Positions 44,786 through 54,571 of a stretch of DNA of 64,000 bases are shown piece after piece. A program made the translations under genes and the position numbers. The notes under the pieces were generated by a model. The model did no database searches. It was given only the letters and a program-made list of their open reading frames with translations, and was not told the origin of the DNA. The stretch comes from Liolophura sinensis (taxonomy: Eukaryota; Mollusca; Polyplacophora; Chitonida; Chitonidae), in the NCBI RefSeq assembly GCF_032854445.1, contig NC_088304.1, positions 1,178,001 through 1,242,000 on the forward strand. Reading direction: 5' to 3'. How positions within the stretch are numbered: the stretch's first letter is position 1; each line of letters starts with the position of its first letter.

Positions 44786-45100
44786 AAGTCGGGAGACCCC
44801 GGAATCAAACACGGGTCGGGCCATACCATACTTTTAAAATGGTACTTTCTGCTGCCTCGCTTGGCGCTCAGCAGTGAGTGGTTGCAGCAAGGAAACATGA
44901 CTGGTTGGCCCGGTGTCAGTATAATGTGATACGGTGGGGTGTCTTCGGCATGATGCTTCAGTGGTGGCAGAACTTTGGCAGCATGGATTCGCCCTGTCAT
45001 TAGAAGACATAATATATGTGCACACACATAATGACTCCTCGTCGTCATATGACTGAAAACTTCTTAAGCACGACGTTAAAACCCAAGCATACATACATAC
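44786..45100 (+). mobile_element. SINE family C
   Basis: Begins GAAGTCGGGAGACCCCGGAA, then GGCCCGGTGTCAGTATAATG, TCTTCGGCATGATGCTTCAG, GCAGAACTTTGGCAGCATGG, ATGACTCCTCGTCGTCATAT, and ends ACGTTAAAACCCAAGCATAC with ATAC repeats. It shares its 3' domain with family B. Confidence 0.88.
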
Positions 45101-46733
45101 ATTGGTAGAAATGGGAGAAGACCGATTCACGTTTGGACAGATTTTCCAGTAACACAATTTAATGCCAGCCCCAACTCCCCAAGTCAGAATACACTCTTGT
45201 GTTCTGACATCAATCTGATGTCAATCGACAACACATCACTTTTTCAGTGGTTATCAAGACTTTGGATGAAGGAAAAACCATTCTGTTCTAGGAGGGCCTC
45301 AATTAACCTCAACACACCAAGCTTATGAAAACATGTTTATTGGTGAAGGGATACAACGCACTTATTTATTTCAACGGAATAAAATTGACGACCCATACAT
45401 TGAAATGAAAATAATTAATATTTTGATCACCTATATGATTATTTGTAAATAATGAGGTGTAAGTGTTACAATGATGACTATGCAGAAATTAGCGGTTTCT
45501 TCCAGGTGAACTTTCTAAAACTTTTTTACCAGTGAATCGATGTAAAAGATTTTTTATTTCTTCGAGAACAAAAACTTGACGATCCATGCATTGCAATGAA
45601 AACAATTCAAATAGATGTTTATTGGTAAATAGTAAGCTGAAATGTTACAGCCATGGTTATGCAGAAATTCAGTGGTTTCTTTCAGACAATACCCGGTTTC
45701 CTCCTCAGTAAGACGTCCAGTGGTTGTCCAGGAAAATCACCACGGCAGACATAAAATAAAGAAAATCCGGAAACCCCAACATAGTGGTTCTGTAAGAGAT
45801 GGGAAATTTAAGTGGTATAGCAGTAACCAAATTATTACCAGATACGGCCCGCTGCATGATTATCTTCTGTGAGCAAAAGTTTGTATATACATGTATACAT
45901 GGAACAATGTCATTGTCTCATTTTGGTCAAAGGAGCATCTGTTTGTGACAGGAAGGAAGCGATCGAGTCCGTCCAGATGGGATTTTTCCACGGGACGGTC
46001 GCCACTGTTTTTTCTTTACGAAACTCCATGTCGGTTTCAGCTCCCCGCAGAAAGTCTATAACACAACACAAACTTCACAGCAAAGCTTTCCAGCTTTGTA
46101 AAAATCAGACTCATTTTGTGTGTAGCAGACTATTGTTTATTTACTCTTTTGACAGTCTGCTAATTCAATGTCATTTGGGATTCCAGGAATTCCGTGGTTT
46201 TTACGCGTTGCCATAGTAATCAATCCCCATTCCAGCTCACGCCATATCGTCGCCATCACAGGTAACACTTTGTCGCTCTCCTCCTACGGTCTTTCTTCCA
46301 GTGTGACTGAGAGTTCATTTCTCTTAAAAGCCTAAGGCGTTTCCACACAAAGCCAGATTTTACCTATTAGTCAATATTTAAAACTTTACTTTAACATTTA
46401 ATAAATGTTCTGTTAATTTGTCACAAATTGAATTTCACAATCAATCATGTAACCCAACTTTAAGTCTGTCGTTTTAACCTTAACTTAAAGGAATACAGAA
46501 TCACTTTCGATTGGTCGGTGTGAGAGATAGGTAAGTCCAGGATATACCCAATCTGTGTTGAACTTTAGGTAAGACAGATTTATAAACATGACTAAAGCTG
46601 TAGGGTTTAACGCTGGAAATCCTGCGTCCACAGGCAGCCAATCAACGTCGATTCTGTATCCCTTAGATTCTGACATCAAGGGAGATAATTGTCTTTCCTG
46701 TTTTATTATGACAGCCGTCACGAATTTCGCCTC
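45101..46733. other. Intergenic, no gene confirmed
   Basis: A direct duplication of about 130 bp lies at 45,380-45,515 and 45,560-45,690 (GACGACCCATACATTG and GACGATCCATGCATTG; TATGCAGAAATTAGCGGTTT and TATGCAGAAATTCAGTGGTT). Just after it a 76-residue ORF at 45,642-45,872 is rich in basic residues, but I cannot link it to any gene. 46,220-46,730 holds nothing recognisable. Confidence 0.45.
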
Positions 46734-46739
46734 TTTATT
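46734..46739 (-). terminator. Polyadenylation signal of the secreted-protein gene
   Basis: AATAAA on the minus strand, 17 nt after the TGA stop. Another AATAAA lies at 46,702-46,707. Either would give a very short 3' UTR. Confidence 0.5.
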
Positions 46740-46755
46740 TCTCGCTTAATGATGT

Positions 46756-47558
46756 TCAGGAGAGACGCATGACCAGGTCTGGCTGGGTCTGGTACAAGGC
46801 TGAAATGTCAATACTGGTCACCGAGTTGGCGCCTGCAATGGCCGCTAAATTACCCTCTGTCATGGCGGTTGAGACACGACTTGGAGTAGTGTCCGATTTG
46901 GCGCCAGAGTTTGTTTTGACTCCCCGGGTTGTTGTATCAGAGTTTGCATTCGGATTGGAGTCTATAATATTGTATGCTGCTTGCGTAGGGCCATTTTGGG
47001 GTGCATTGCTAGGTAACCCTGTGGTTTCTTCAAGCAGCGAAACCAATGGTTCTAACGATATGACTTGATGGTGTTTGGTTTCTTCCCGAATCCGCTTGTA
47101 GGTGGGGTCATTTTTGAGGACCACGATCGGAACTTCTGCACCCACAGTTTCATATAGACGTGGAATGGGCTGTGCGTCTCCCAACAAACCGCCAGGAGGC
47201 GCTCTTGGCAGATTGGACCCACGCAAACCGATGATGCCTGGCAGAATATTCCTCTCACCTAACCCGTCGTGCAAACCATTCAACACTCCAGCCATTGGGT
47301 CGTTTGGATTTGGGTGCGATGTCCCGTGAATATCTGCGGTCCCCATTTTCAGATCATAGACTCGTCGACCTGTTGCTCTGTCCACTGGGAACAACTGTTC
47401 AGGGAACAAGGACATCCCAGTGTGCATCTCTGTTGGATCGTCAGCCAATGCTCCCATCTCATTGGCCAGTGGCAAAGCTTCCGGTTCTACGCCGTCATCA
47501 ACTTCCGTTTCGCACAGTGACGATGTGTTATTGTTTTCCTCACTGCTGTCGTCGCATT
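46756..47558 (-). CDS. Secreted-protein gene, exon 2
   Basis: Minus-strand exon from the acceptor TTGTTCACAG (minus strand, at 47,568-47,559) to the TGA at 46,758-46,756. It carries 267 of the 306 residues. The first codon is completed with the G of exon 1 to give Glu. The long open frame (longest non-repeat ORF here) supports a real exon. Confidence 0.78.
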
Positions 47559-50261
47559 CTGTGAACAATATAGAATGCGTTTGAAAACTAAAATTATCTA
47601 TTTCATGGTTCTTTAATGTCAGGTTGAAGAATTTTTCACTTTTAATGTTATGGGTCAAAGTTCATGGGTGGAAGAAATCGGAGTTCCTCAACTGCTCTCG
47701 GCTGGGTATCTCACAAACCTCCCTACTTTATCTATTTATTTATTTGATCGTTGTTGTTGTATAACCCAATGCTCAAGAATTTGTCATTTATACAATGGCG
47801 GTTCTCCAGATTTAAAGCCACACGGGAAGCAGCGAGAGCAGGAATCAAACACACAAACATTTGAAATTTATAGCTAATGATGTTTACTTCTGTAGAAATT
47901 GAATTGGCGGGCGCTTTTTTTTTTCCTTTTTGTTGTTGTTGTTTTTTTTTTGTTTCGTTTTTGAGTATGAAAATTAAAGTCATTATTTATTTTATTGTGT
48001 TTTTAAAGCTGTTCTCAAGAACATTTCATTTCAGACGACAGCTCCTTGTTTTTTATAGTGACAGATCCAGCTATGCAGGGGCACAGTGATTCATTATATT
48101 GGATGTCTAACTCTTGGATATCTATTAACCCTTGGCGATGCTGCTTAACTAAAGTAACATTTGGTAAAATTGGTTTTTATGGCTAATGAGGGGTTTAAGG
48201 CGGACTTAAAGGGGCAACGTAGGAACTTTGCCTGTATGTGGTGTTGCATTATGCAGGATGATTAGCAACAGTCAAGCCCACTTGAGGATAGATTTTATAT
48301 GGTTAACTTAACCAAGCTTAATAATGGTAAGCTTTGTCTGTATTTTTTTTATGGATAATTGCAATTGAAAAATTCGGGAAATTATATCTCTGCCCTGCAT
48401 TTGACTTATGTCTGTGTGAGAATAATAACTGAACAAAACTGGAAGGAACCGGGCTGGACTCATGGTTTTATTGTCATACACTAGGAGTCCGATTTATTTT
48501 ATTTATTTATTTATTTATTTATTTGATTGGTGTTTTACGCCGTTCTCAAGAATATTTCACTTATACGACGGCGGCCAGCATTATTGTGGGAGGAAACCGG
48601 GCAGAACCCGGGGGAAACCCACGACCATCCGCAGGTTGCTGGCAGACCTTCCCACTTACGGCCGGAGAGGAAGCCAGCATAAGCTGGAGGTCCGATTTAT
48701 AAAAGCCTGAAAAAGCTACGCCAGTCGCGCTTAACATGGTGACGCACCTCTTCACTACAAGTCGCCATGGAATTTACGACTGGCGCAATATGCGACAGAT
48801 TCGTAAGACCCGGGTCCTTAGGTGTATTGTAACATAAATGACAAACCTCTTTATATAAAACTTCAAATTCACGTTAGCTCCAAGATGAGAAGCTATAATG
48901 ATACAGGCTCCAGGGAAACGCGTATGACCACTCAGCCATGCAGAGAATACCATCTCTCATTAAATACTCATGTGACCAGGTGTTACGCTTCTCGTTTGTT
49001 ATGATAAGTTTACAGGTAATGAAGAGATAATTTGCATATGTACATGTCATTTTGGAAATCAGCGTCTACGGTGCTTGCAGTGGGCTTTTTACTTCACGCT
49101 TGAGTGATCTTACATACAGATGTACAGACATTATCAAGCGGGAAAGGTGTTAAATCAATAATTCATCACTATTTCATAATTGTAGTTGACTTCCACCTTT
49201 TATTCAAATAATTGTCTAGTATTAAGCGTCCACCCTCGAATTTTATTTACAAACGAGCTACATATGTACATGTATATATGGTTATAATTAATGTCTGGTA
49301 TTTATAGCATTAGATTACGGGAAAAATATGGCTTGTGGCTGGATTAAGAATTATATTAAATGACGTGTTCACTTGTAATACCACTGTGGTTTAACCAATG
49401 CCTCAGGTAAGAGTTCGAATCCAGCCGTTGTTCGCCAGCACCTGTACCGACTACCTGAAGTAGTTTGTAAGGCACTTCTCAACCAAATGTACAGTCCACT
49501 TGACTGTTGCAAATCATTTAAATAAAGTAACCCAGTTGTTTGGGGCAAAACGCCCTGTATGTACCAGAAAATAATAACAAAACCTCACATCTTAATAAAT
49601 GACAACATAAAAATGCATTGATTTTTTTCCTTTTCAAAAGTTAAACTTTAATTTATAGGAGTGGGATTTACATCTATCACATTTATGTGTTGAAAACGTT
49701 CGTGTAGTTTTCACATTTGGTGGTTCACAATAAACTGAAGAACTTTTCAGGCGAGGCAAATCATATTTTATCTTTGATAGATAAATTTTCAGCGTTAAAA
49801 TGTCCTTTGTTTTGGTAACAATGAAAACCATGTAAACTTTCTGTCGAAATTATGCGGATGATTTATGAATTGTTCTTCAAACGTTGAGTCACTCGAGCTC
49901 TAAGATTGTTCCGATCTCTCCCACTATAATTACTGGTCGTGAAATATTTTCAAGTAGGCGTAAAGGCGTAAAACACCAATGAAATAAATAAATCAAACTT
50001 TGGTACACGTGATCAATTATAAATACAAATGAATATAAACATATAAATAAATATTCAGGATTTCTTCCATACAGATCAACACATTCATAATTTTTTTCCC
50101 AAAGTTTACACAAGACTCGTTAAGGTATTTTTCTTCAATTTACCTGTGTTCACGGTGTTTTCGGCAGCCTCTACAACCGCTTCAGCCAGTGTATCCGACG
50201 CATACGTGAAGAGACAGCCACTCTGGCATAACACAATCAAGGCTGGCACCATAAACTTCAT
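46756..50261 (-). CDS. Unrecognised secreted protein, two exons
   Basis: Exon 1 is 50,261-50,144, exon 2 is 47,558-46,756. The intron has gtaaat and cacag borders (minus strand) and phase 1 on both sides. The 306-residue product begins with a signal peptide (MKFMVPALIVLCQSGCLFTY, cleavage likely after AS), then an amphipathic DTLAEAVVEAAENTVN and an acidic, Asn/Ser-rich stretch (CDDSSEENNNTSS). The middle is Gly/Pro-rich (PGIIGLRGSNLPRAPPGGLL), followed by VPIVVLKNDPTYKRIREETK, and the C-terminal third is Ser/Thr/Asn-rich (DTTTRGVKTNSGAKSDTTPS). Two cysteines are visible after the signal. I recognise no domain. The composition suggests an extracellular, partly disordered, possibly glycosylated protein; a matrix role is only a guess. 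Confidence 0.75.
47728..47830 (+). mobile_element. SINE family A, degenerate, in the intron of the secreted-protein gene
   Basis: TTTATTTATTTGATCGTTGT, AACCCAATGCTCAAGAATTT, CATTTATACAATGGCGG. A second, weaker fragment is at about 47,978-48,040 (TTTATTGTGTTTTTAAAGCT, GTTCTCAAGAACATTTCATT). Confidence 0.6.
48050..48490. other. Intronic, nothing recognised
   Basis: Part of the 2.6-kb intron (plus coordinates 47,559-50,143) of the minus-strand secreted-protein gene. I see no element here. Confidence 0.5.
48496..48690 (+). mobile_element. SINE family A, well preserved core
   Basis: (TTTA)n tract, GATTGGTGTTTTACGCCGTT, CTCAAGAATATTTCACTTAT, ACGACGGCGGCCAGCATTAT, GAAACCCACGACCATCCGCA, GGCCGGAGAGGAAGCCAGCA. 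The right end with the tRNA-like part is missing. Confidence 0.9.
48700..49890. other. Intronic, little recognised
   Basis: The only hint of structure is GTAAGAGTTCGAATCCAGCC near 49,407, a tRNA box B-like motif that may mark an old SINE head. No exon seen. Confidence 0.45.
49895..49994 (-). mobile_element. SINE family A fragment
   Basis: CTCTCCCACTATAATTACTG, GTGAAATATTTTCAAGTAGG, CGTAAAACACCAATGAAATA, AATAAATC. A duplicated GGCGTAAA is present. Confidence 0.75.
50144..50261 (-). CDS. Secreted-protein gene, exon 1 (signal peptide)
   Basis: ATG at 50,261-50,259 (minus strand) in context CCAAGATGA. The 39 full codons include a hydrophobic signal peptide and an amphipathic segment. The donor (minus strand) is GTAAAT after ACACAG; phase 1. 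The joined frame gives NTVNT-E-CDDSS. Confidence 0.72.
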
Positions 50262-50365
50262 CTTGGATGCCCAACTTTTGCTTCAACTTGTGCTCCGTTT
50301 TTCTTCACCAGTATTCCTGTTTGAAAAGTGGGGGAGTGACAATGCTTGTCGAAACCACTATGCAG

Positions 50366-50372
50366 CTTTATA
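50366..50372 (-). promoter_or_regulatory. Candidate TATA box of the secreted-protein gene
   Basis: TATAAAG on the minus strand lies about 105 bp upstream of the ATG, which would give a 5' UTR of roughly 75 nt. A second TATAAATA is at 50,536-50,529, which would need a longer leader. A CTTTTCAAACAG acceptor-like motif near 50,320 leaves a 5' UTR intron possible. Confidence 0.35.
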
Positions 50373-50539
50373 CATACAGATAAAAGTCAACGATATAAAG
50401 CAGCAGAAAAGCACACTTCTGTGACTTAACTGACCAGTACAACGAATACCGAAATAAATAGACGCTAGTCGCAGATGGTAGATTGTACAGTCCAGCGGTG
50501 TCGATTTCTTCTCGATGGCTAACGGAAGTATTTATATTA

Positions 50540-52315
50540 GCTAACCGCTCGCTGACGCAGCCGATGTATTATCAAAGACAAACAAGAACCATATATCTTC
50601 CTCACACAAAGTCTTACTAACAAATCAGGTTTAATTTTGTTCAACAAAGACCACTCTGTTCGCCCATGTAAATGCGGAACTGTTAGTGTCAAGAACAAAG
50701 CGGGGTTGAAAACACATCCGTAGATTTCCACACCATTAGCATTAATATCTATGTCCATTATACATCGATTTACATACGTTAGCAATCACCATCTTTAATC
50801 CTCGCTAGATATGCGGCATTAGCGTTGTCTTTTTAAAATGAATATGTATTACTGCTAAGAATATATATAAACGTCGATATCTTATTCCAATAGACTTTGT
50901 GCACCTGTTAAAGCAACCCACCGTTCCAGTTAAGTTATACAGTCTACGTATATTATATACCGGCGCTTCTCCATAAACTAATCGCATATCAATTTAGTAT
51001 AGGCATGCAATTTATCAACTCAACTTTATTTATGGAACATTTAGAAAACAACATCATAGATGTATAGATAACCTTCAAAGTGGATGTTTAATAAATGAAT
51101 TTCTTCTGAAAGTTTTGAGCGCTTAATTAACTTTAATGTATGTCAATGTTTGATTAATGATTGGTGATGAAAATTGGCCAGTTAAATATAAGAAAGATGG
51201 AGACAGTCACATGTCAACAAATTTAAAATAGTCTGCAAAGTCCAAAGTTAACTAAAATTAAGGACATCGACCTTCCAGCATAGAATACAAGATCTTATTT
51301 GGCAGAAAAGATCCCTTAAAAGGCCTATTGATCATTCAAACACTTAATCATTAATTTATTTTTTATCAGAGAAATCTATCCCAGCTAATCAGGAAAGGCG
51401 CCAGGGACTGCCAAGGCCCAGAAAGCTTACACAACCGTACAAGCGTTTGAACACATTTTAAAAGAGTAACTGAAATATATCAATTACCGAAAACATACCC
51501 ATTCACCAACCAACCACCCACCCCACAATTAACAGAATATGTGTTATATTTAACAGAATAATCTGTTGCAATAGCAGAATACAGTCTAGCATCACTTTCT
51601 GTTAAATTTACAGATTTTCATTTTGAGAGTAACCAATTTATACCCATGGCAACCATTGACACTGGTCATATATGGGAGCTGGTCCTTGTCATGGAAGTAA
51701 AACCGTTTGCCTTACTGATGCTGTGGCCATGGAGCTACCACCAACCAGCAGGGATTACTGCAACTATACTGCAGGGATTACTGCAACTATAGCCAAGCGT
51801 GCCATTGATACTTACCATGAGAGCTACTTAATACTCACCTTGGCCATCAAAGTTGTTACAGACTCTTGAGATGGTACATTTTACTTGGATCTGTACTTGT
51901 ACAGATACCAAAACGGTTTCCTCTCTCGCAGACTTTACAAGACAGGTAGTTTCAGTTTTGGCACTGTAAATTATCCTTTCTTGGGTAGCAATATACTGAA
52001 GGGTTCTATACATGAGGTGCACATATCTCGCCTTAGCCTTTGTCAGATCTTATGTCTTGTGTGACGATTTCAATTAACGTCACTAGTTATAACTATAAAA
52101 ACTGTGTCAATGTTATTCCATCAAACGCCTTCACTCAAAGTTTTACGATGAATATGAGTATAGTTCTTTTGTAATTAAATATGGACAGAGCGTCCAGAAT
52201 CTCTGGCACTGCTTCATGATTGTGTTTATTTCCGCTTAACCCGGGGCTGGGGGCGGTATATTCATATCGTGTTGAAGTAGATTGCCACCCTGGATTTATG
52301 AATAGTTGCATTTAC
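50540..52315. other. Intergenic, no gene seen
   Basis: AT-rich. At 51,530-51,605 lies the second copy, reversed, of the dispersed element at 6,420-6,500. At 51,755-51,790 GCAGGGATTACTGCAACTAT is directly repeated. ORFs up to 82 residues show no motif. Confidence 0.5.
51530..51605 (-). repeat. Dispersed AT-rich element, copy 2
   Basis: On the minus strand: CTGTATTCTGCTATTGCAAC, AGATTATTCTGTTAAATATA, ACACATATTCTGTTAATT, which aligns with 6,430-6,495. Boundaries unknown. Confidence 0.4.
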
Positions 52316-52319
52316 AGCA

Positions 52320-52830
52320 CGACAGCGGGAGAAGCTGTTGTCGTCCATGGAATGCAATGTCTCTGAGCTGTTGACACCATTGCCATTGTGCCGACATTAA
52401 CCATGGAAGCTGCTGACATTACTCGCGGGATCTAATATTTCCTTGGAGCTCTGGTTGCGTGTTCACACTACCTGTGGGAGCTGCTGACATTGCTCATGGG
52501 ATCTAATATCTCTCAGGGATGTGGACATCACTGTTATTGTGTTGACACTAGCCATGGAAACTGCCAACATTGCTCATGGTATCTAATGCCTCTCAGATCT
52601 CTACCATTTGTATTGTGTTGAAACTAACTATGGGAGCTACTGACATTGCTCATGGGATCTAATGCCTCTCACAGCTCTAGGCACCATTGGTACTGTGTTG
52701 AAACTAACCATCTGAGCCACTGACATTGCTAATGGGGTCTAATGTCTCACTGAGCAGTGCACATTGTTATTGTGTTGAGACTGACCATTGGATCTAATGT
52801 CTCTCGGCACTGTGGACACCACTGGTATTG
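52320..52830. repeat. Diverged tandem array, about 70-80 bp
   Basis: About six units with GGGATCTAATGTCTCTCAGA, TTGTATTGTGTTGACACTAA, CCATGGGAGCTGCTGACATT, GCTCAT. The TCTAAT motif recurs at about 52,432, 52,502, 52,582, 52,661, 52,738 and 52,794. Strong divergence suggests an old array. Confidence 0.85.
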
Positions 52831-52835
52831 TGTTA

Positions 52836-53157
52836 GCACTAGAGGAAGTAGAGTGTTTTTCATGTCATTGTCACAGTTACCACCTGATGTGGGATCATTA
52901 CTTTCCCACGCCTTGACTGAGATGTTGAGTGACACATGCATCATGCATCCATGTGTCTATTTCATTCCTGCATCATCTGTATCACAAAACATACAGAGAC
53001 ACCATGACAAATTGCTCATGAACTGCCCATATAATTAAGGCTGGCTATAAGTAAAGGACCAGGCGCTGTCATTGACAACTATGGTTTTCAACATCAACAT
53101 CTGAGAAGAACTTAAAGTTATCTCTTTACAAGCCATTAAAACATCAGTGTGTGTGTG

Positions 53158-53211
<54 letters not shown>

Positions 53212-53816
53212 TGTGAAACACGTTTGGCAAAAGAATCAAACATTGGCAATAAATATTTAATAACCTTTGTTTCTACACAAAGGGTAAAAAGATGGGTATT
53301 GGAACAGAGCCTTATGCTGACTTGCTCGGTGGAAACAAAAACTTATGTCATGAATGGGCAAATGTCAAGTGAATTACATTAATTCTTCTGGACTGTGTGA
53401 TTGTAAACTGGTGTAGAAAATTTCTCAGAGAGAAAACAGACTTGTCTCTATGGATGTCGGCAGTACTGAATAACTCAAGTCATATAATGAATTCAGTTCA
53501 CTCACATACATGTATTAATGCTTCCAAGTATTACATTGCTAAAAGACAGAGGAGACAAAAATGGCTTTTGTTAACACTTTAAATTGTTCTGAGAGTGGTT
53601 GCATATTTTGTCCATAATATCACCAGTTTGTGTCAACCCTACATGCGAGTTTACAGTCATTTCCATGATCCATCATCACGCATGTCACGTCCGTAGTAAA
53701 ACTGACTGATAAATGATAGCAGGCGTTCTTTCTACAGTTTCCAACTGATAGAATATTGCACAACACCTTATTTTCACTTGTTTTTCTGTTGTTCCCTTCA
53801 GCAAGAACACTGGATG
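52836..53816. other. Intergenic, no gene seen
   Basis: Contains an (AT)n run at 53,161-53,205. ORFs of 60-93 residues show no motif. It is the 3' flank of RNASEH2C. Confidence 0.5.
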
Positions 53817-53817
53817 T

Positions 53818-54249
53818 TTATTTACCAGCCTGACTGGCTTGACTGTTCTCTTCATCTGCTGGACCATGCACAGCTTTGGCTATCGCCGCCCATTCTAACG
53901 CTCTCTGGAGAGTGTCGTTTACAGATGTAGTTTTGTCTAAATTCCAGTAAGTCATTTCCTTAAACTTGTGGCTAATGTTCACATTTCTGTCTTCTTCTTC
54001 CACGAACGGTCGTCTGCTTTCTTTCAACACGAACCCGGTGTATCCCGGAGGAAGACGAAGCGCTTGACCATTCAGTGGTCGTCCACGGAATGATGCGGTC
54101 AACTGCTCATTTTCATCGTCCCTAATGGATGTGTGGAAATAATTTGCGACCTCTGCATTACCATTGTATTCAACTTTACACGGTAACAAATGCAGCTGAT
54201 TGCATTCTTTCGCAGTTTCCTGAGAATTGTTCAAAATGTGGATCGACAT
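53818..54249 (-). CDS. RNASEH2C: Ribonuclease H2 subunit C
   Basis: Single exon of 143 codons, ATG at 54,249-54,247. RNASEH2C is the non-catalytic subunit that, with subunit B, scaffolds the RNase H2 trimer that removes RNA-DNA hybrids and single ribonucleotides from nuclear DNA. Family blocks in order: LHLLPCKVEYNG near residue 19, VANYF, the conserved SFRGRPLNGQALRLPPGYTG (residues about 52-71) followed by FVL, then MTYWNLDKTTSVNDTLQRAL (about 98-117) and EWAAIAKAVHG. The human protein is 164 residues; this one is shorter in the variable loop. The stop TAA is inside AAATAAAC, so an AATAAA polyadenylation motif overlaps the stop. It is head-to-head with PELO. Confidence 0.92.
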   Translation of the reverse strand: MSIHILNNSQETAKECNQLHLLPCKVEYNGNAEVANYFHTSIRDDENEQLTASFRGRPLNGQALRLPPGYTGFVLKESRRPFVEEEDRNVNISHKFKEMTYWNLDKTTSVNDTLQRALEWAAIAKAVHGPADEENSQASQAGK

Positions 54250-54530
54250 GGTGAGAAATCACCCCGCTTTCCCGCCAGCTGCTCTGTGGTGCACTTGTAC
54301 CGGAAGAGAGTTATCTCCCATGAAAATATAGTAACTTATAACGAGCATATCCAGTGGCTGTATGGACGACACTAGCCAATCAAACACGAGCTAACAAAAG
54401 TTCCTCAGGTTGTCAACATTGCAGACATCTGGCAATGTCGTCGTGTTGTGAAACCGGCAAAATAAATTTTCTAGGAATGGCTTATCTTGGGCGATCATCG
54501 TGGCAGCTTTGAGTTGACCTGATCAGCAAG
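54250..54530. promoter_or_regulatory. Shared bidirectional promoter of RNASEH2C and PELO
   Basis: The 281 bp between the two divergent start codons must hold both promoters and leaders. Visible motifs: TTTCCCGCC at 54,268-54,276 (E2F type, close to the RNASEH2C start), CCGGAAG at 54,300-54,306 (ETS type) and AGCCAATCA at 54,374-54,382 (CCAAT box). There is no well-placed TATA box. This is the usual makeup of housekeeping divergent promoters; motif function is inferred. Confidence 0.6.
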
Positions 54531-54571
54531 ATGAAGTTAGTCCAGAGAGATATCGATAAGACAGGTGCAGG
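54531..54571 (+). CDS. PELO: PELO exon 1
   Basis: [14 protein letters not shown]; the ATG context is GCAAGATGA. Donor gtgagt, phase 2. Confidence 0.93.
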
